DNA of 45,069 nt from Colwellia psychrerythraea (GTDB lineage Bacteria; Pseudomonadota; Gammaproteobacteria; Enterobacterales; Alteromonadaceae): NCBI GenBank assembly GCA_002163005.1, contig MAAF01000109.1:1-45069 (forward strand), given 5' to 3'. Numbering within the stretch: the first letter of the stretch is position 1; each line of letters begins with the position of its first letter. The notes under the pieces are model-generated. The model had not been told where the DNA came from. It ran no database searches and was given only the letters and a program-made list of their open reading frames with translations. The translations under genes were made by a program, and so were the position numbers. Below are positions 30,218-40,327 of this stretch, in pieces.

Positions 30218-30994
30218 CTACTTTACGAACATTAATGCCGTTAAAATGAAATCCAAAAATAACACTAATAATGATGATTGCACCACAGTTGAGGTAGTCG
30301 CTCGACTAATACCTTCAGAAGTTGGCTCACAATCATAACCTTTGTATACGGCTATCCACATCACAACAAAAGCAAAGACAATACTTTTAATAATGCCGTT
30401 GAGGATATCTTTTTCAAAGTCGACCTGATCTTGCATTACCGACCAAAAAGTCCCGCCATCAACACCCAACCAATCAACGCCAACAAGGTGAGCGCCAAGT
30501 ATACCCACCATAGAAAAAATAGCTGCTAGCAAGGGCAAACTAATAAATCCAGCCCAAAAACGCGGTGCGATTACTCGCCTTAAGGGGTCAATAGCCATCA
30601 TTTCTAAGCTTGATAACTGCTCAGTCGCTTTCATTAAACCTATTTCAGCCGTAAGTGCTGAGCCTGCACGGCCTGCAAATAATAACGCTGCAACCACAGG
30701 ACCAAGCTCTCGCAATAATGACAGCGCAACCATAGGGCCTAAACTCGCTTCTGCGCCATAACCCACAAGAATAGTATAACCTTGTAAAGCCAAGACCATA
30801 CCAATAAACGTACCTGACACCACAATGATCAACAAAGACAATACACCAACGCTGTATAGCTGTTGCATCAGTAAAGGGGTTCCTTTACGAATATTAGGAA
30901 CATGCACCAAGGCGGATACCAACAAAATTACTGCGCGGCCTAAACCACTTATCATACTGAGAGTTTGCTTACCTAAAAACTGTATATACTGCAC
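30218..30994 (-). CDS. mlaE: MlaE, permease of the Mla transporter
   Basis: Integral membrane permease of the lipid ABC transporter. 258 aa with five to six hydrophobic helices; the conserved stretches [35 protein letters not shown] (shown in part) and [13 protein letters not shown] form the coupling region. 30 bp after mlaF and 58 bp before mlaD. Confidence 0.95.
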   Translation of the reverse strand: MQYIQFLGKQTLSMISGLGRAVILLVSALVHVPNIRKGTPLLMQQLYSVGVLSLLIIVVSGTFIGMVLALQGYTILVGYGAEASLGPMVALSLLRELGPVVAALLFAGRAGSALTAEIGLMKATEQLSSLEMMAIDPLRRVIAPRFWAGFISLPLLAAIFSMVGILGAHLVGVDWLGVDGGTFWSVMQDQVDFEKDILNGIIKSIVFAFVVMWIAVYKGYDCEPTSEGISRATTSTVVQSSLLVLFLDFILTALMFVK

Positions 30995-31024
30995 TATTTT
31001 CCGCCTTGAAACTGATTCATTTAG

Positions 31025-31852
31025 CTAAACTCTTCTTGAAGATATTTTAATGAGCTCATCACGATAAGCTGGCGCGTCATAATGAAAAGGTACTGCGCCA
31101 TCAGCCTCCCCTTGAATAAACTGCTGGACTAAAGGAGAGCTATCTTGGCGTATTTGCTCAGGTGTACCCTGGCCAATGATTTTCTTTTCGGCGACAATAT
31201 AGATGTAATCTGCGATGCTCATGACTTCAGGGACATCATGTGAAACCACTATCGAGGTTAACCCTAACGCATCACTTAATGAACGTATTAATCTGACAAT
31301 AACCCCCATGGAAATAGGATCTTGACCCGCAAAAGGCTCATCATACAAAATGAGTTCAGGATCTAATGCAATTGCCCGTGCTAGTGCAACCCTACGGGCC
31401 ATGCCACCAGAAAGTTCGCTCGGTTGTAGGTGTCTTGCACCGCGCAAACCAACAGCTTCGAGTTTCATCAAGACAATTTTTTCAATGATGGCTTCTGATA
31501 ATTGGGTGTGTTCTCTTATGGGAAAGGCAATATTATCGTAAACACTCATTTCGGTGAATAACGCTCCACTTTGAAAGAGCATACTCATATCCTTGCGGGC
31601 TTCATATAAGTCTGCACGTGATAACAAGGGAATATTTTTTCCGGCAAAAAGTATATTACCACTTTCAGGTTTTATTTGGCCGCCAATCAAACGCAGTAAT
31701 GTCGTTTTACCAATACCACTCGGCCCCATAATAGCGGTAACTTTCCCTTTAGGAATAGACAAACTGATGTCGTCATAAATCACACGCTCGCCTCGTTTAA
31801 AGGTTAGATTTTCAATTTCAACCAAGTTTGCTTCAGGTGCGGGATTTATCAT
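31025..31852 (-). CDS. mlaF: MlaF, ATPase of the Mla transporter
   Basis: ABC ATPase energising MlaFEDB. 275 aa. Walker A GPSGIGKTT, Q loop FQSGALF, signature ELSGGMARR (the M/A variant common in MlaF), Walker B ELILYDEPFAGQDP, and switch VVSHDVPE. First gene of the mlaFEDCB-ibaG-murA run, divergent from yrbG with a 266-bp spacer. Confidence 0.96.
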   Translation of the reverse strand: MINPAPEANLVEIENLTFKRGERVIYDDISLSIPKGKVTAIMGPSGIGKTTLLRLIGGQIKPESGNILFAGKNIPLLSRADLYEARKDMSMLFQSGALFTEMSVYDNIAFPIREHTQLSEAIIEKIVLMKLEAVGLRGARHLQPSELSGGMARRVALARAIALDPELILYDEPFAGQDPISMGVIVRLIRSLSDALGLTSIVVSHDVPEVMSIADYIYIVAEKKIIGQGTPEQIRQDSSPLVQQFIQGEADGAVPFHYDAPAYRDELIKISSRRV

Positions 31853-32118
31853 CGTTCAACGTCACTGTTTTTAATTGTCTAAATCTACAATAAAAATTAT
31901 TTTAATAGGGATGATTTTACCTGAGCGGTAACAATTCTTCATTAGAAATAAACCAATAACAGCGCAATAAATGTAAAAAGCTAAGGTTAAATTGTAAGAA
32001 AGTGATCGTTTTTGCTTAAAAGTAAGACAAAAGAATATTATTTTCGTTCTGTTGACATTATTTACTTCTTTTTTGCTCAACAACCAGCGACAATTTACTC
32101 TTAACCTTGGAGTCATTA

Positions 32119-33102
32119 ATGCTAGAACAAATATTTATATTACTCATTGCCCTTGTTGCTTTAGTTTGGAGTGCCGATAAATTCGTTTTTGGCGCGTCAT
32201 CATTAGCAAGAAATTTAGGTATTTCACCAATGATAATTGGTCTAACTATCGTTGCTATGGGTTCTTCAGCACCTGAAATGATGGTGGCTGCAACGGCATC
32301 AATGCAAGGTAATCCCGATACCGCCATAGGTAATGCTATTGGTTCAAACATTACCAATATTGCCCTAGTACTTGGTATTACCGCTTTACTACAACCATTA
32401 ACCGTTTCATCACAAACAATAAAGCGTGAAATCCCTCTTATTTTAGCCGTTACCGCCTTAGGTTATTGGTTACTGATTGATAACCACTTTAGTTTCATAG
32501 AAGGCATTATCTTAATGTCCGGCTTTGCCATTTACATTATTGCACTCCTAGTTATCACGTTGAAGAAAACAAAAGGCAGACCCAGTGATGATCCATTGAT
32601 TATTGAGGCTGAACAGGATGTTGCCCCAGCAGTAAGTATGAAGTTATCTTTAACTTGGCTGGGAGTTGGTATCATTTTATTACCATTAAGCGCGAGCTTT
32701 TTGGTTGATTCTTCCGTATACATTGCTAAAGCATATGGTATTAGTGACTTAGTTATAGGCTTAACTATTATTGCGATAGGTACCAGTTTACCTGAGCTCG
32801 CTGCGAGTATTATGAGCATTATCAAAAAAGAAGATGATTTAGCTTTAGGTAATATAATAGGTTCTAATATCTTTAATATCTTAGCCGTCCTACCATTAGC
32901 AGGCCTGATAGCGCCTGGTAATATTGATCCTTTAGCTTCAAGTAGAGATGCGCCTTATATGTTAGGTGTTACTTTACTGCTATTTATCTTGTGTTTTAGC
33001 CGCCGCTTAGGTTCATTTAGAATCACTCGTGCCAAAGGCATATTATTACTGCTAAGCTTTATCGCATATCAAGTATTACTTTTTAGTCAATTGTCATCAT
33101 AA
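32119..33102 (+). CDS. yrbG: Calcium/sodium antiporter, YrbG type
   Basis: CaCA-superfamily cation exchanger of the inner membrane. 327 aa from the ATG at 32119, preceded by GGAG; the frame runs four codons further upstream without a ribosome site. Ten or so hydrophobic helices in two homologous halves, with alpha-repeat motifs GSSAPEMMVA (first half) and GTSLPELAAS (second). Heads the yrbG-kdsD-kdsC-lptCAB cluster. Confidence 0.93.
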   Translation: MLEQIFILLIALVALVWSADKFVFGASSLARNLGISPMIIGLTIVAMGSSAPEMMVAATASMQGNPDTAIGNAIGSNITNIALVLGITALLQPLTVSSQTIKREIPLILAVTALGYWLLIDNHFSFIEGIILMSGFAIYIIALLVITLKKTKGRPSDDPLIIEAEQDVAPAVSMKLSLTWLGVGIILLPLSASFLVDSSVYIAKAYGISDLVIGLTIIAIGTSLPELAASIMSIIKKEDDLALGNIIGSNIFNILAVLPLAGLIAPGNIDPLASSRDAPYMLGVTLLLFILCFSRRLGSFRITRAKGILLLLSFIAYQVLLFSQLSS

Positions 33103-33124
33103 AGGCTGATATTAATTAATCATT

Positions 33125-34090
33125 ATGAAAAACTTCAAACAGTTAGCAAAAAACGTTATTGAGATTGAACAGCAAGCCATTGCTGAACTTGTAGAATTTG
33201 TTGATGATAATTTTGAGCTTGCCTGTCAACTCATGTTTCATTGCAAAGGCCGAGTAATAGTTATTGGCATGGGCAAGTCAGGTCATATTGGTGGTAAAAT
33301 AGCGGCTACGCTTGCTAGTACTGGCACACCATCATTTTTTGTTCACCCTGGAGAGGCCAGTCATGGTGATCTAGGTATGATCACCAGCAATGATGTGGTT
33401 TTAACCATCTCTAACTCAGGTGAAACCAGTGAAGTACTCGCCATAATCCCCGTTATTAAACGCATCGGGGCTAAATTAATTTCAATGACTGGTAACACTG
33501 ACTCTACCTTAGCTAAATTAGCCGACACGCATATTTGCATTAAAGTCTCTGCTGAAGCTTGTCCACTCGGTTTAGCTCCAACATCTAGTACCACGGCAAC
33601 TTTAGTCATGGGTGATGCTTTAGCAGTCGCTTTGCTCAATGCTCGTGATTTTACTGCGGATGATTTTGCTTTATCTCACCCAGGTGGTAGCTTAGGCAAA
33701 CGTTTATTACTTCGCCTAAGCGATATTATGCATGAAGGTGAGCGTCTTCCTATGATTTCTGAGCATGCATTTATCAAAGATGCTTTGGTTGAAATGTCAT
33801 TAAAAGGCTTAGGCATGACTGCGATAGTTAATGAGCAACAACAACTCGTCGGTTTATTTACTGATGGCGATCTTCGTAGAGTTTTGGACAATAGAATAGA
33901 TATCCACAGTGATAAAATCAGCACAGTGATGACCCATAATCCTAGCGTAGCGCAAAGTGATATGTTGGCCGCACAGGCCCTGAAAATAATGGAAGATAAA
34001 AAAATAAACGGTTTAATTATTGTCGATAAGAATAATAAGCCTGTGGGTGCAATGAATATGCATGACTTCTTAAGTTCTGGAGTGCTTTAA
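33125..34090 (+). CDS. kdsD: D-arabinose-5-phosphate isomerase
   Basis: Converts ribulose 5-phosphate to arabinose 5-phosphate for Kdo synthesis. 321 aa: SIS domain (about 35-170, GMGKSGHIGGKIAATLASTG and SNSGETSEV) and two CBS repeats (about 205-260 and 270-321). The SIS-to-CBS joint SHPGGSLGKRLL is typical. Its stop overlaps the kdsC start (TAATG). Confidence 0.96.
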   Translation: MKNFKQLAKNVIEIEQQAIAELVEFVDDNFELACQLMFHCKGRVIVIGMGKSGHIGGKIAATLASTGTPSFFVHPGEASHGDLGMITSNDVVLTISNSGETSEVLAIIPVIKRIGAKLISMTGNTDSTLAKLADTHICIKVSAEACPLGLAPTSSTTATLVMGDALAVALLNARDFTADDFALSHPGGSLGKRLLLRLSDIMHEGERLPMISEHAFIKDALVEMSLKGLGMTAIVNEQQQLVGLFTDGDLRRVLDNRIDIHSDKISTVMTHNPSVAQSDMLAAQALKIMEDKKINGLIIVDKNNKPVGAMNMHDFLSSGVL

Positions 34091-34635
34091 TGAATACCCT
34101 ATATGGTAATGTCCAAAACAATATTTTAGCTAAAGCTCAGCAAATAAAATTACTGGTATGTGATGTTGATGGTGTATTTTCTGACGGCAGGATCTATTTG
34201 GGAAATGATGGTGAAGAATTAAAAGCTTTTCATACTAAAGATGGCTTTGGCATAAAGGCCTTAGGTGCGAGTGGTGTTGATGTTGCTATTATTACTGGGA
34301 GAAATTCTGCTATCGTAGCAAATCGTATGAAAGCATTAAACGTGGCACATATTATTCAAGGCCAAGAAGATAAATTACCTGCATTAGTCGAGTTAGTTCA
34401 ACAGTTAAATATTGACCTTGCAGAGGTAGCGTACATTGGTGATGATGTCCCCGATTTGCCTTGTATTGAAGCCGTAGGTCTTGGTATTAGTGTCTCCGAT
34501 GGCCACCCTCTAGTGCTACGCGGTGCCGATTATGCCACTTTCACTCGTGGTGGTTTTGGCGCTGTGCGAGAAACGTGTGATTTGATTATGCAAAGCCAAA
34601 ATAGCTTAAACAGTGCATCAGGCGCGAGTATATGA
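34090..34635 (+). CDS. kdsC: KDO-8-phosphate phosphatase
   Basis: HAD-family C0 phosphatase releasing free Kdo from KDO-8-P. 181 aa with nucleophile motif CDVDGVFSDGRI, ITGRNSAIV (motif II) and YIGDDVPDLP (motif IV). Its stop overlaps lptC by 4 bases. Confidence 0.96.
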   Translation: MNTLYGNVQNNILAKAQQIKLLVCDVDGVFSDGRIYLGNDGEELKAFHTKDGFGIKALGASGVDVAIITGRNSAIVANRMKALNVAHIIQGQEDKLPALVELVQQLNIDLAEVAYIGDDVPDLPCIEAVGLGISVSDGHPLVLRGADYATFTRGGFGAVRETCDLIMQSQNSLNSASGASI

Positions 34636-35201
34636 ATCAATTAAATAGCCTAGCGCTATTTGTCTTACTGCTTAGTGCGCTAATTTATGGCATTATTGAA
34701 TGGCGTAGTGCATCAATAGAGCAAGATACTCTAATAGTTGATGAGCAACGCCCTGATTTTATTGCTGAGCAGCTTCAAAGTAAAATTTATAGTGACTTAG
34801 GGCAACTTTCGCACACGATTAAAGCCGAAAGAATGGAGCATTATGCTGATTTAGAAGTCAGCTATTTTGAATTGCCGAATTACACGTTATATCCGCAAGA
34901 AAAAGGTCAGCCATGGAAGGTCAGTGCGCAAGAAGCGACACTTTATAAAGACAACCGTGTAGAGCTAAAGAATCAAGTACATATTAAAGCGACAGAAATT
35001 GACAGCTTAATAAAAGAGATTCATTGCAAAACAATAGCATTAGATTTAAAAACCAATATTATTAGTTCAGAGCAATCAGTAGTTGTGGTGGGAAAAGATT
35101 TCACCATGTACGGCTCAGGATTAATTATAGATTTAAACACTAAACAAATGACCCTAACCCAGCATGAACGTACTATTTATAAAAAACATGATGAAAGCTA
35201 A
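34632..35201 (+). CDS. lptC: LptC, LPS export protein
   Basis: Bitopic inner-membrane protein passing LPS from LptB2FG to LptA. 189 aa: N-terminal TM helix (about 7-24), then a periplasmic beta-jellyroll with YTLYPQEKGQPWKVSAQEA and ELKNQVHI. Length fits the family (E. coli 191). Overlaps both kdsC and lptA. Confidence 0.92.
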   Translation: MNQLNSLALFVLLLSALIYGIIEWRSASIEQDTLIVDEQRPDFIAEQLQSKIYSDLGQLSHTIKAERMEHYADLEVSYFELPNYTLYPQEKGQPWKVSAQEATLYKDNRVELKNQVHIKATEIDSLIKEIHCKTIALDLKTNIISSEQSVVVVGKDFTMYGSGLIIDLNTKQMTLTQHERTIYKKHDES

Positions 35202-35826
35202 TATAAGCCGTATTACCCTCAAACGTAATACCTTCAAACGTAATACCTTCAAACTAATAGCACTAACTTGTAGTTTAGTTCTTATCAGTCCCGCTTATGC
35301 AGATAAAACAGATTTAGAGCAAGAGATCACCATTAAATCACAGCGACAAGCGGCCGATCTTAAAAATAAAATTGCGAGTTATTTAGACAATGTCAGTATC
35401 CGCCAAGGTTCAATTTCTATTACCGCAGATGTAGTGAAAGTATTTAGTCGCGTTGATCAAAAGAGCGGCGAAAAAAATGATACTTATTTAGCAAAAGGCA
35501 AGCCCGCTATATTCGAGCAACAGCTGGAAGATGGCAGCTTAATCACTTTGCAAGCAGATGAAATAACCTATAACCCAAACTCCAATATGATCACTATTTC
35601 AGGCAATGCCCTAGTCAAGCAAGCGGGTAGTGAAGTCAGTGGTAATAAAATAACTTATAATACCTTAAGCGAAAAATTAGAAGCACAAAGTGCTAATAAT
35701 CAATCAGTTACTACAATACTGCAACCAACGGTACTCAAAAAACAGAAAGAGACTTACGAAAAACCTAAAGAAGAAAAACCAACTGAAAAGGTAATTGAAA
35801 AAGAAGGCGATAGCCGTGAAAACTAA
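35188..35826 (+). CDS. lptA: LptA, periplasmic LPS bridge protein
   Basis: Beta-jellyroll protein that polymerises to bridge LptC to LptD. The start is uncertain: ATG at 35188 or 35191 fits a signal peptide ending PAYA; an ATG at 35164 adds eight residues. No clear ribosome site, so coupling to lptC is likely (14-bp overlap). The mature part has [16 protein letters not shown] and [21 protein letters not shown], and ends in a Lys/Glu-rich tail. A 15-bp tandem repeat lengthens the signal-peptide n-region. Confidence 0.9.
   Translation: MMKANISRITLKRNTFKRNTFKLIALTCSLVLISPAYADKTDLEQEITIKSQRQAADLKNKIASYLDNVSIRQGSISITADVVKVFSRVDQKSGEKNDTYLAKGKPAIFEQQLEDGSLITLQADEITYNPNSNMITISGNALVKQAGSEVSGNKITYNTLSEKLEAQSANNQSVTTILQPTVLKKQKETYEKPKEEKPTEKVIEKEGDSREN
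35221..35250 (+). repeat. 15-bp tandem duplication in the lptA signal peptide
   Basis: AAACGTAATACCTTC occurs at 35221-35235 and exactly again at 35236-35250, encoding a doubled KRNTF. It preserves frame. Confidence 0.95.
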
Positions 35827-36571
35827 TAAAGCAATCGACACACAGGTAAATACACTGATTGCCGATAGTTTATCGAAGTCTTACAAAAGCAGACAAGTCG
35901 TTAAAAATGTCAGTTTGCAGGTTGACGCGGGGCAAATAGTTGGCTTGTTAGGGCCCAATGGCGCTGGCAAAACCACCTCCTTTTACATGATAGTTGGCTT
36001 AGTCCCCAACGACAATGGCACTATCAAGCTCAATGGCCGGGACTTAACACTTGCCCCTATGCATGAACGAGCACGTAGCGGTATTGGCTATTTACCGCAA
36101 GAAGCATCAATTTTTAGAAAGCTCACCGTTACTGATAATATCATGGCGATACTACAAACTCGTAAAGAGCTGAGTGAAGCCCAGCGCGCAGAAAAACTCG
36201 AACATTTATTAGAAGAGTTTCACATTTGTCATATCAAAGATAATACTGGCATGAGTTTATCCGGTGGTGAAAGACGAAGAGTTGAAATCGCCCGAGCATT
36301 AGCTGCAGACCCTCAATTTATTTTATTAGATGAACCCTTTGCCGGCGTTGACCCTATTTCGGTTGGCGATATTAAAAAAATCATCTTACACTTAAAACAA
36401 CGAGGCATTGGTATATTAATTACAGACCATAATGTTAGAGAAACGCTAGACGTTTGTGAGCATGCTTACATAGTTAGTCACGGTGAAATTATTGCACAAG
36501 GTAATGCAGATCAAATTCTTGCTAATCAAAAAGTCAGAGATGTATACCTTGGCGAACAATTCACGCTATAG
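35816..36571 (+). CDS. lptB: LptB, LPS-export ABC ATPase
   Basis: ATPase of LptB2FG, powering LPS extraction. Walker [11 protein letters not shown] loop YLPQEASIF, signature [14 protein letters not shown], Walker [14 protein letters not shown] and switch [11 protein letters not shown]. The start is placed at the GTG at 35816, with AAGG eight bases before it, giving 251 aa and an 11-bp overlap with lptA; a TTG at 35795 in the same frame is an alternative. The lptF/lptG permeases are not in this window. Confidence 0.95.
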   Translation: MKTNKAIDTQVNTLIADSLSKSYKSRQVVKNVSLQVDAGQIVGLLGPNGAGKTTSFYMIVGLVPNDNGTIKLNGRDLTLAPMHERARSGIGYLPQEASIFRKLTVTDNIMAILQTRKELSEAQRAEKLEHLLEEFHICHIKDNTGMSLSGGERRRVEIARALAADPQFILLDEPFAGVDPISVGDIKKIILHLKQRGIGILITDHNVRETLDVCEHAYIVSHGEIIAQGNADQILANQKVRDVYLGEQFTL

Positions 36572-36690
36572 TTACTTTATAAGTTAAGCTATAGGTTAGT
36601 AAACCTAGCCTGAATACTTAATAGAAAAGTAGTTACGGATTATAAAAACGTAATTACCAAGAATAATAAATAGGAAATCATATAACCTAG

Positions 36691-38208
36691 ATGCGCCCTA
36701 CACTACAGCTCCGTATTGGACAACACTTAACGATGACTCCGCAGTTGCAACAAGCGATTAAGCTGTTGCAATTATCTACGTTAGAGTTACAACAAGAAAT
36801 TCAAGAAGTTTTAGAGAGCAACCCATTACTTGAGCTTGATGAAAAAGCTCAAGGTGACAGTACAGGTGAGCAAAATAATCTCGAAGAAGCCTATTCCTCC
36901 AAAGCCAATGAAGAAAAATCTGATCAACCGGCAAGCGATGGTAGTGAAGAGCAGCAGGCAAGTATTGATGAAATCAGTACAACTGAGGCAATGGAAAAAA
37001 GTGATATACCAGAAGAACTCAATATCGATACGACATGGGAAGAAAGTTACAGTGCAGGCGTATCAAATACTGGCGCAGTAAGTAGCCCCGCTGATGATTA
37101 TACCTATCAAGGTGAAACCACTGACTCCATTCAAGATCATTTATTGTGGCAAATGGAATTAACCCCCTTCTCCGATACCGATAAAACTATCGCAATTGCG
37201 ATTATTGAAGCGGTTGATGATGCGGGTTATTTAACCGTATCCCCAGAAGATATCTTAGAAAGTGTTGGTACTGAAGGCCTCGAACTTGATGAAGTAGAAG
37301 CCGTATTAAAGCGTATTAATATGTTTGATCCTATTGGTGTCGCCGCTCGCTCAATTCCTGATTGCTTGCTTATTCAATTAAATCAATTTAGTGCCGATAC
37401 CCCTTACCTTAAAGAAAGTAAGTTAATAATCAATGAACATATTGATTTACTTGGTAATCGAGATTATCGCCAGCTAATGCGTAAAACTAAATTGAAAGAA
37501 GATCAGCTACGTGAAGTCATGCGTTTAATTCAAAGTTTAAATCCCCGTCCTGGTGATTCGGTCATTAAAGGCAATGACCAGTATGTTATTCCTGATGTTA
37601 CTGTTGAGAAAAAGAATGGTCGCTGGGTCGTTGAGTTAAACTCTGATACTGCACCGAAGTTATCTATCAACAAGCAGTATGCGGCAATGTCTAAAACAAT
37701 GAAGTCATCAACTAATGATGGACAGTTTATTAGATCTAACTTGCAAGAAGCTAAGTGGTTTATAAAAAGCTTAGAGTCTCGCAATGATACGTTACTTAAA
37801 GTATCTAACTGCATTGTCCAACGTCAACAGGGTTTTTTAGAACACGGTGCTGAGGCCATGCGTCCTATGGTGCTCAATGATATAGCTGAAGCCGTTGATA
37901 TGCACGAGTCCACCATCTCACGTGTCACCACCCAAAAATATATGCATACTCCAAGAGGCATATTCGAACTAAAGTACTTTTTTTCTAGTCATGTCAGTAC
38001 GGAAAATGGTGGTGAGTGTTCATCTACAGCAATTCGCTCTTTAATTAAGAAACTCATCTTAGCGGAAACACCTGCTAAACCGTTAAGTGATAGTAAAATG
38101 GCTAATTTATTAGCTGAGCAGGGAATAAAAGTAGCACGACGTACAATCGCTAAATACCGAGAATCATTAGCGATACCACCGTCAAATCAACGTAAGAGTT
38201 TACTTTAG
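36691..38208 (+). CDS. rpoN: RNA polymerase sigma-54 factor
   Basis: Sigma-54, needing AAA+ activators. 505 aa. Region [21 protein letters not shown] and [21 protein letters not shown] (split here), an acidic region II (about 48-130), the core-binding part, and the C-terminal RpoN box [11 protein letters not shown] with the IPPSNQRK tail. An in-frame TAG immediately precedes the ATG, fixing the start; the AGGA upstream is unusually far (15 bases), suggesting weak initiation. Follows lptB as in E. coli. Confidence 0.97.
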   Translation: MRPTLQLRIGQHLTMTPQLQQAIKLLQLSTLELQQEIQEVLESNPLLELDEKAQGDSTGEQNNLEEAYSSKANEEKSDQPASDGSEEQQASIDEISTTEAMEKSDIPEELNIDTTWEESYSAGVSNTGAVSSPADDYTYQGETTDSIQDHLLWQMELTPFSDTDKTIAIAIIEAVDDAGYLTVSPEDILESVGTEGLELDEVEAVLKRINMFDPIGVAARSIPDCLLIQLNQFSADTPYLKESKLIINEHIDLLGNRDYRQLMRKTKLKEDQLREVMRLIQSLNPRPGDSVIKGNDQYVIPDVTVEKKNGRWVVELNSDTAPKLSINKQYAAMSKTMKSSTNDGQFIRSNLQEAKWFIKSLESRNDTLLKVSNCIVQRQQGFLEHGAEAMRPMVLNDIAEAVDMHESTISRVTTQKYMHTPRGIFELKYFFSSHVSTENGGECSSTAIRSLIKKLILAETPAKPLSDSKMANLLAEQGIKVARRTIAKYRESLAIPPSNQRKSLL

Positions 38209-38234
38209 AAGACTACAATAAAAGGATCATGTTT

Positions 38235-38522
38235 ATGCAAATTAATCTTTCTGGACACCATGTTGAAGTAACCAGTTCATTACGCGAATATGTCGTCACA
38301 AAGTTCTCAAAATTAGAGCGACATTTTGATCACATTAATAATGTTCATGTTGTACTGACCGTAGAAAAACTTAACCAAAAAGCTGAAGCTAATGTTCATA
38401 TGAATGGCAGTGAAGTATTTGCTTCTGCAGTAAACGCCGATATGTATGCTTCTATTGATACCTTAGTTGATAAGCTTGATAGGCAGATCCTTAAATATAA
38501 AGGTAAAGTAGCTCAGCATTAA
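38235..38522 (+). CDS. hpf: Ribosome hibernation-promoting factor
   Basis: Short HPF that binds the 30S decoding region and aids 100S dimer formation in stationary phase. The start at 38235 gives MQINLSGHHVEVTSSLREYV, which aligns with E. coli HPF; GGA lies eight bases upstream. The ATG at 38229 is too near the ribosome site. 95 aa, no long-HPF C-terminal domain. 20-odd bases after rpoN. Confidence 0.95.
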   Translation: MQINLSGHHVEVTSSLREYVVTKFSKLERHFDHINNVHVVLTVEKLNQKAEANVHMNGSEVFASAVNADMYASIDTLVDKLDRQILKYKGKVAQH

Positions 38523-38572
38523 GCCGAGTTAATCCGATAGACCGCTTTAAAGTAATTAAAGCATATTAGAGC

Positions 38573-38610
38573 AGGCGCCTCGAGCTAAATGAGTTAGCGT
38601 AGTGGCGCCT
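38573..38610 (+). promoter_or_regulatory. Two-tier hairpin between hpf and ptsN
   Basis: AGGCGCC (38573-38579) pairs with GGCGCCT (38604-38610); inside, GCTAA (38584-38588) pairs with TTAGC (38594-38598). Only AAAAACC follows, so on the plus strand it is not a standard terminator. It may be a processing or attenuation site ahead of ptsN, 19 bp downstream. Confidence 0.5.
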
Positions 38611-38629
38611 AAAAACCATTAACACAATT

Positions 38630-39082
38630 ATGCAATTATCCGAAATATTAACAACAAGCTGTACTCGTTGTGATGCAGCAGTAACCAGTAAAAAACGCAT
38701 TCTAGAAATAATTTGCCAAATCGCTGCGATTCAAATAACTGATATGGATCAAGACGAACTATTAGAAAGTTTACTCGATAGAGAAAAAATGGGTAGCACG
38801 GGTATAGGTAACGGTATTGCTATCCCTCATGGTCGATTACCCAATACAAGTAAAGCGGTTGCCGTGTTAATAACAACAAAGCAGGCTATCGATTTTGATG
38901 CCATAGATAACAGAGATGTAGATATTTTTGTTGCTTTATTTGTACCTGAAAATAGCTGCCAAGAACATTTAGATACGCTACAAAATATTGCTAAATTATT
39001 TAGTGACAAAAAGATGATCAAGCAAGTTCGAAAGTGCAATGATAATCAAGCTCTCTATAACTTAATTCAACAAGCAAGCTAA
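38630..39082 (+). CDS. ptsN: Nitrogen-PTS enzyme IIA
   Basis: IIA-Ntr of the regulatory PTS. It receives phosphate from NPr and controls K+ transport, cell-envelope and other functions. 150 aa; phosphorylated H67 lies in GIAIPHGRLP. Standard place between hpf and rapZ. Confidence 0.96.
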   Translation: MQLSEILTTSCTRCDAAVTSKKRILEIICQIAAIQITDMDQDELLESLLDREKMGSTGIGNGIAIPHGRLPNTSKAVAVLITTKQAIDFDAIDNRDVDIFVALFVPENSCQEHLDTLQNIAKLFSDKKMIKQVRKCNDNQALYNLIQQAS

Positions 39083-39122
39083 CAATAGATAAGTTGCCGC
39101 GCAGCATCCGGAATAGTATTAA

Positions 39123-39977
39123 ATGAAATTAATCATCGTCAGTGGTCGTTCAGGCTCAGGTAAATCAGTGGCACTAAGAGTGTTAGAAGATCTTGGTTAT
39201 TATTGTGTAGATAACATCCCTATCAATCTCCTGCCAGCATTAACCCATACAGTTATCAATGACTATGAAAACGTGGCGGTAAGCCTTGATGTTCGCAACT
39301 TACCTAAAGACCCGGAAGATATCCCAGAAATTATTGCTTACTTACCCAAAGCAGTAGATGTTAACACACTGTTTTTAGATGCCGATGATAATGATTTAAT
39401 TAGACGCTTTAGCGAAACACGCCGTTTGCATCCCCTTATTAAAGAAAATATGGCGCTTGATCAGGCTATTGCTTTAGAAAAGTCATTACTAGAGCCTATA
39501 TCCACTAATGCTGACCTGTATATTAATACTAGTCAACTTACCCCCCATCAACTAGCCGACCTAGTCAGAGAGCGCATCTTAGGCAAGAAAACAGGATCTA
39601 TGGTCTTAGTGTTTGAATCCTTTGGTTTTAAACACGGTATTCCTGTTGATGCTGATTATGTTTTTGACGCTCGATTTTTACCTAATCCATTTTGGGAAAA
39701 GTCACTTAAAGGTAAAACAGGAGTCGATTTAGAGGTTAAAGATTTCCTTGCAAGCCAAGCTATTGTTACTAAGTTTATCTGGCAAATTAATAGTTTTATG
39801 ATGACTTGGTTACCGCATTTAGAGCGTAATAATCGTAGTTATGTCACTATTGCCATAGGTTGTACTGGTGGTAAACATAGGTCTGTTTATATCGCTGAAA
39901 TGTTAGCAAAGAATTTCCGTAAAGACCGTGATGATATTCAAACACATCATAGAGATATTGATATTAAATCTACATAA
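39123..39977 (+). CDS. rapZ: RNase adapter protein RapZ
   Basis: P-loop protein that in E. coli binds GlmY/GlmZ sRNAs and directs RNase E, tuning glucosamine-6-phosphate synthesis. 284 aa: Walker A SGRSGSGKSVALR (about 6-18), and a C-terminal domain with VFESFGFKHG and GCTGGKHRSVY. Whether GlmY/GlmZ exist here cannot be seen. Confidence 0.96.
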   Translation: MKLIIVSGRSGSGKSVALRVLEDLGYYCVDNIPINLLPALTHTVINDYENVAVSLDVRNLPKDPEDIPEIIAYLPKAVDVNTLFLDADDNDLIRRFSETRRLHPLIKENMALDQAIALEKSLLEPISTNADLYINTSQLTPHQLADLVRERILGKKTGSMVLVFESFGFKHGIPVDADYVFDARFLPNPFWEKSLKGKTGVDLEVKDFLASQAIVTKFIWQINSFMMTWLPHLERNNRSYVTIAIGCTGGKHRSVYIAEMLAKNFRKDRDDIQTHHRDIDIKST

Positions 39978-39992
39978 TAGGCGAACACGATA

Positions 39993-40268
39993 GTGAATGT
40001 AATATCTCAACAAGTGACCATTTGTAATAAATTGGGTTTACACGCTCGTGCCGCGTCTAAACTAGCACAATTAAGCCAAAGATTTGCTGCACAAATAACC
40101 CTCGAATTAGCAGGTAAAGAAGCTGACGCTAGTAGTATTATGGCATTAATGCTGTTAGCTGGTGGCCAAGGGAAAATCGTAAATATCACTGCACAAGGTG
40201 AAGATGCACAACTGGCACTCGCTGAAATTTGCCAACTTATTTCTGATAAGTTTGATGAAGCTGAATAA
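39993..40268 (+). CDS. npr: Phosphocarrier protein NPr
   Basis: HPr-like carrier of the nitrogen PTS, between EI-Ntr and PtsN. 91 aa from a GTG start; H17 is the phosphorylation site in NKLGLHARAASKL. The S46-region of HPr is replaced by DASSIMALMLL. Ends the rpoN cluster. Confidence 0.94.
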   Translation: MNVISQQVTICNKLGLHARAASKLAQLSQRFAAQITLELAGKEADASSIMALMLLAGGQGKIVNITAQGEDAQLALAEICQLISDKFDEAE

Positions 40269-40327
40269 CTGATTTCTTGATCACTGGGTATTAGCCCTAC
40301 CTAAAAATATTTTCCCTTAGATAAAAA

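Noticed and set aside
36592..36607. Small hairpin between lptB and rpoN
   Set aside because: TAGGTT/AACCTA with a 4-nt loop has no T tract and is too weak to call a terminator.
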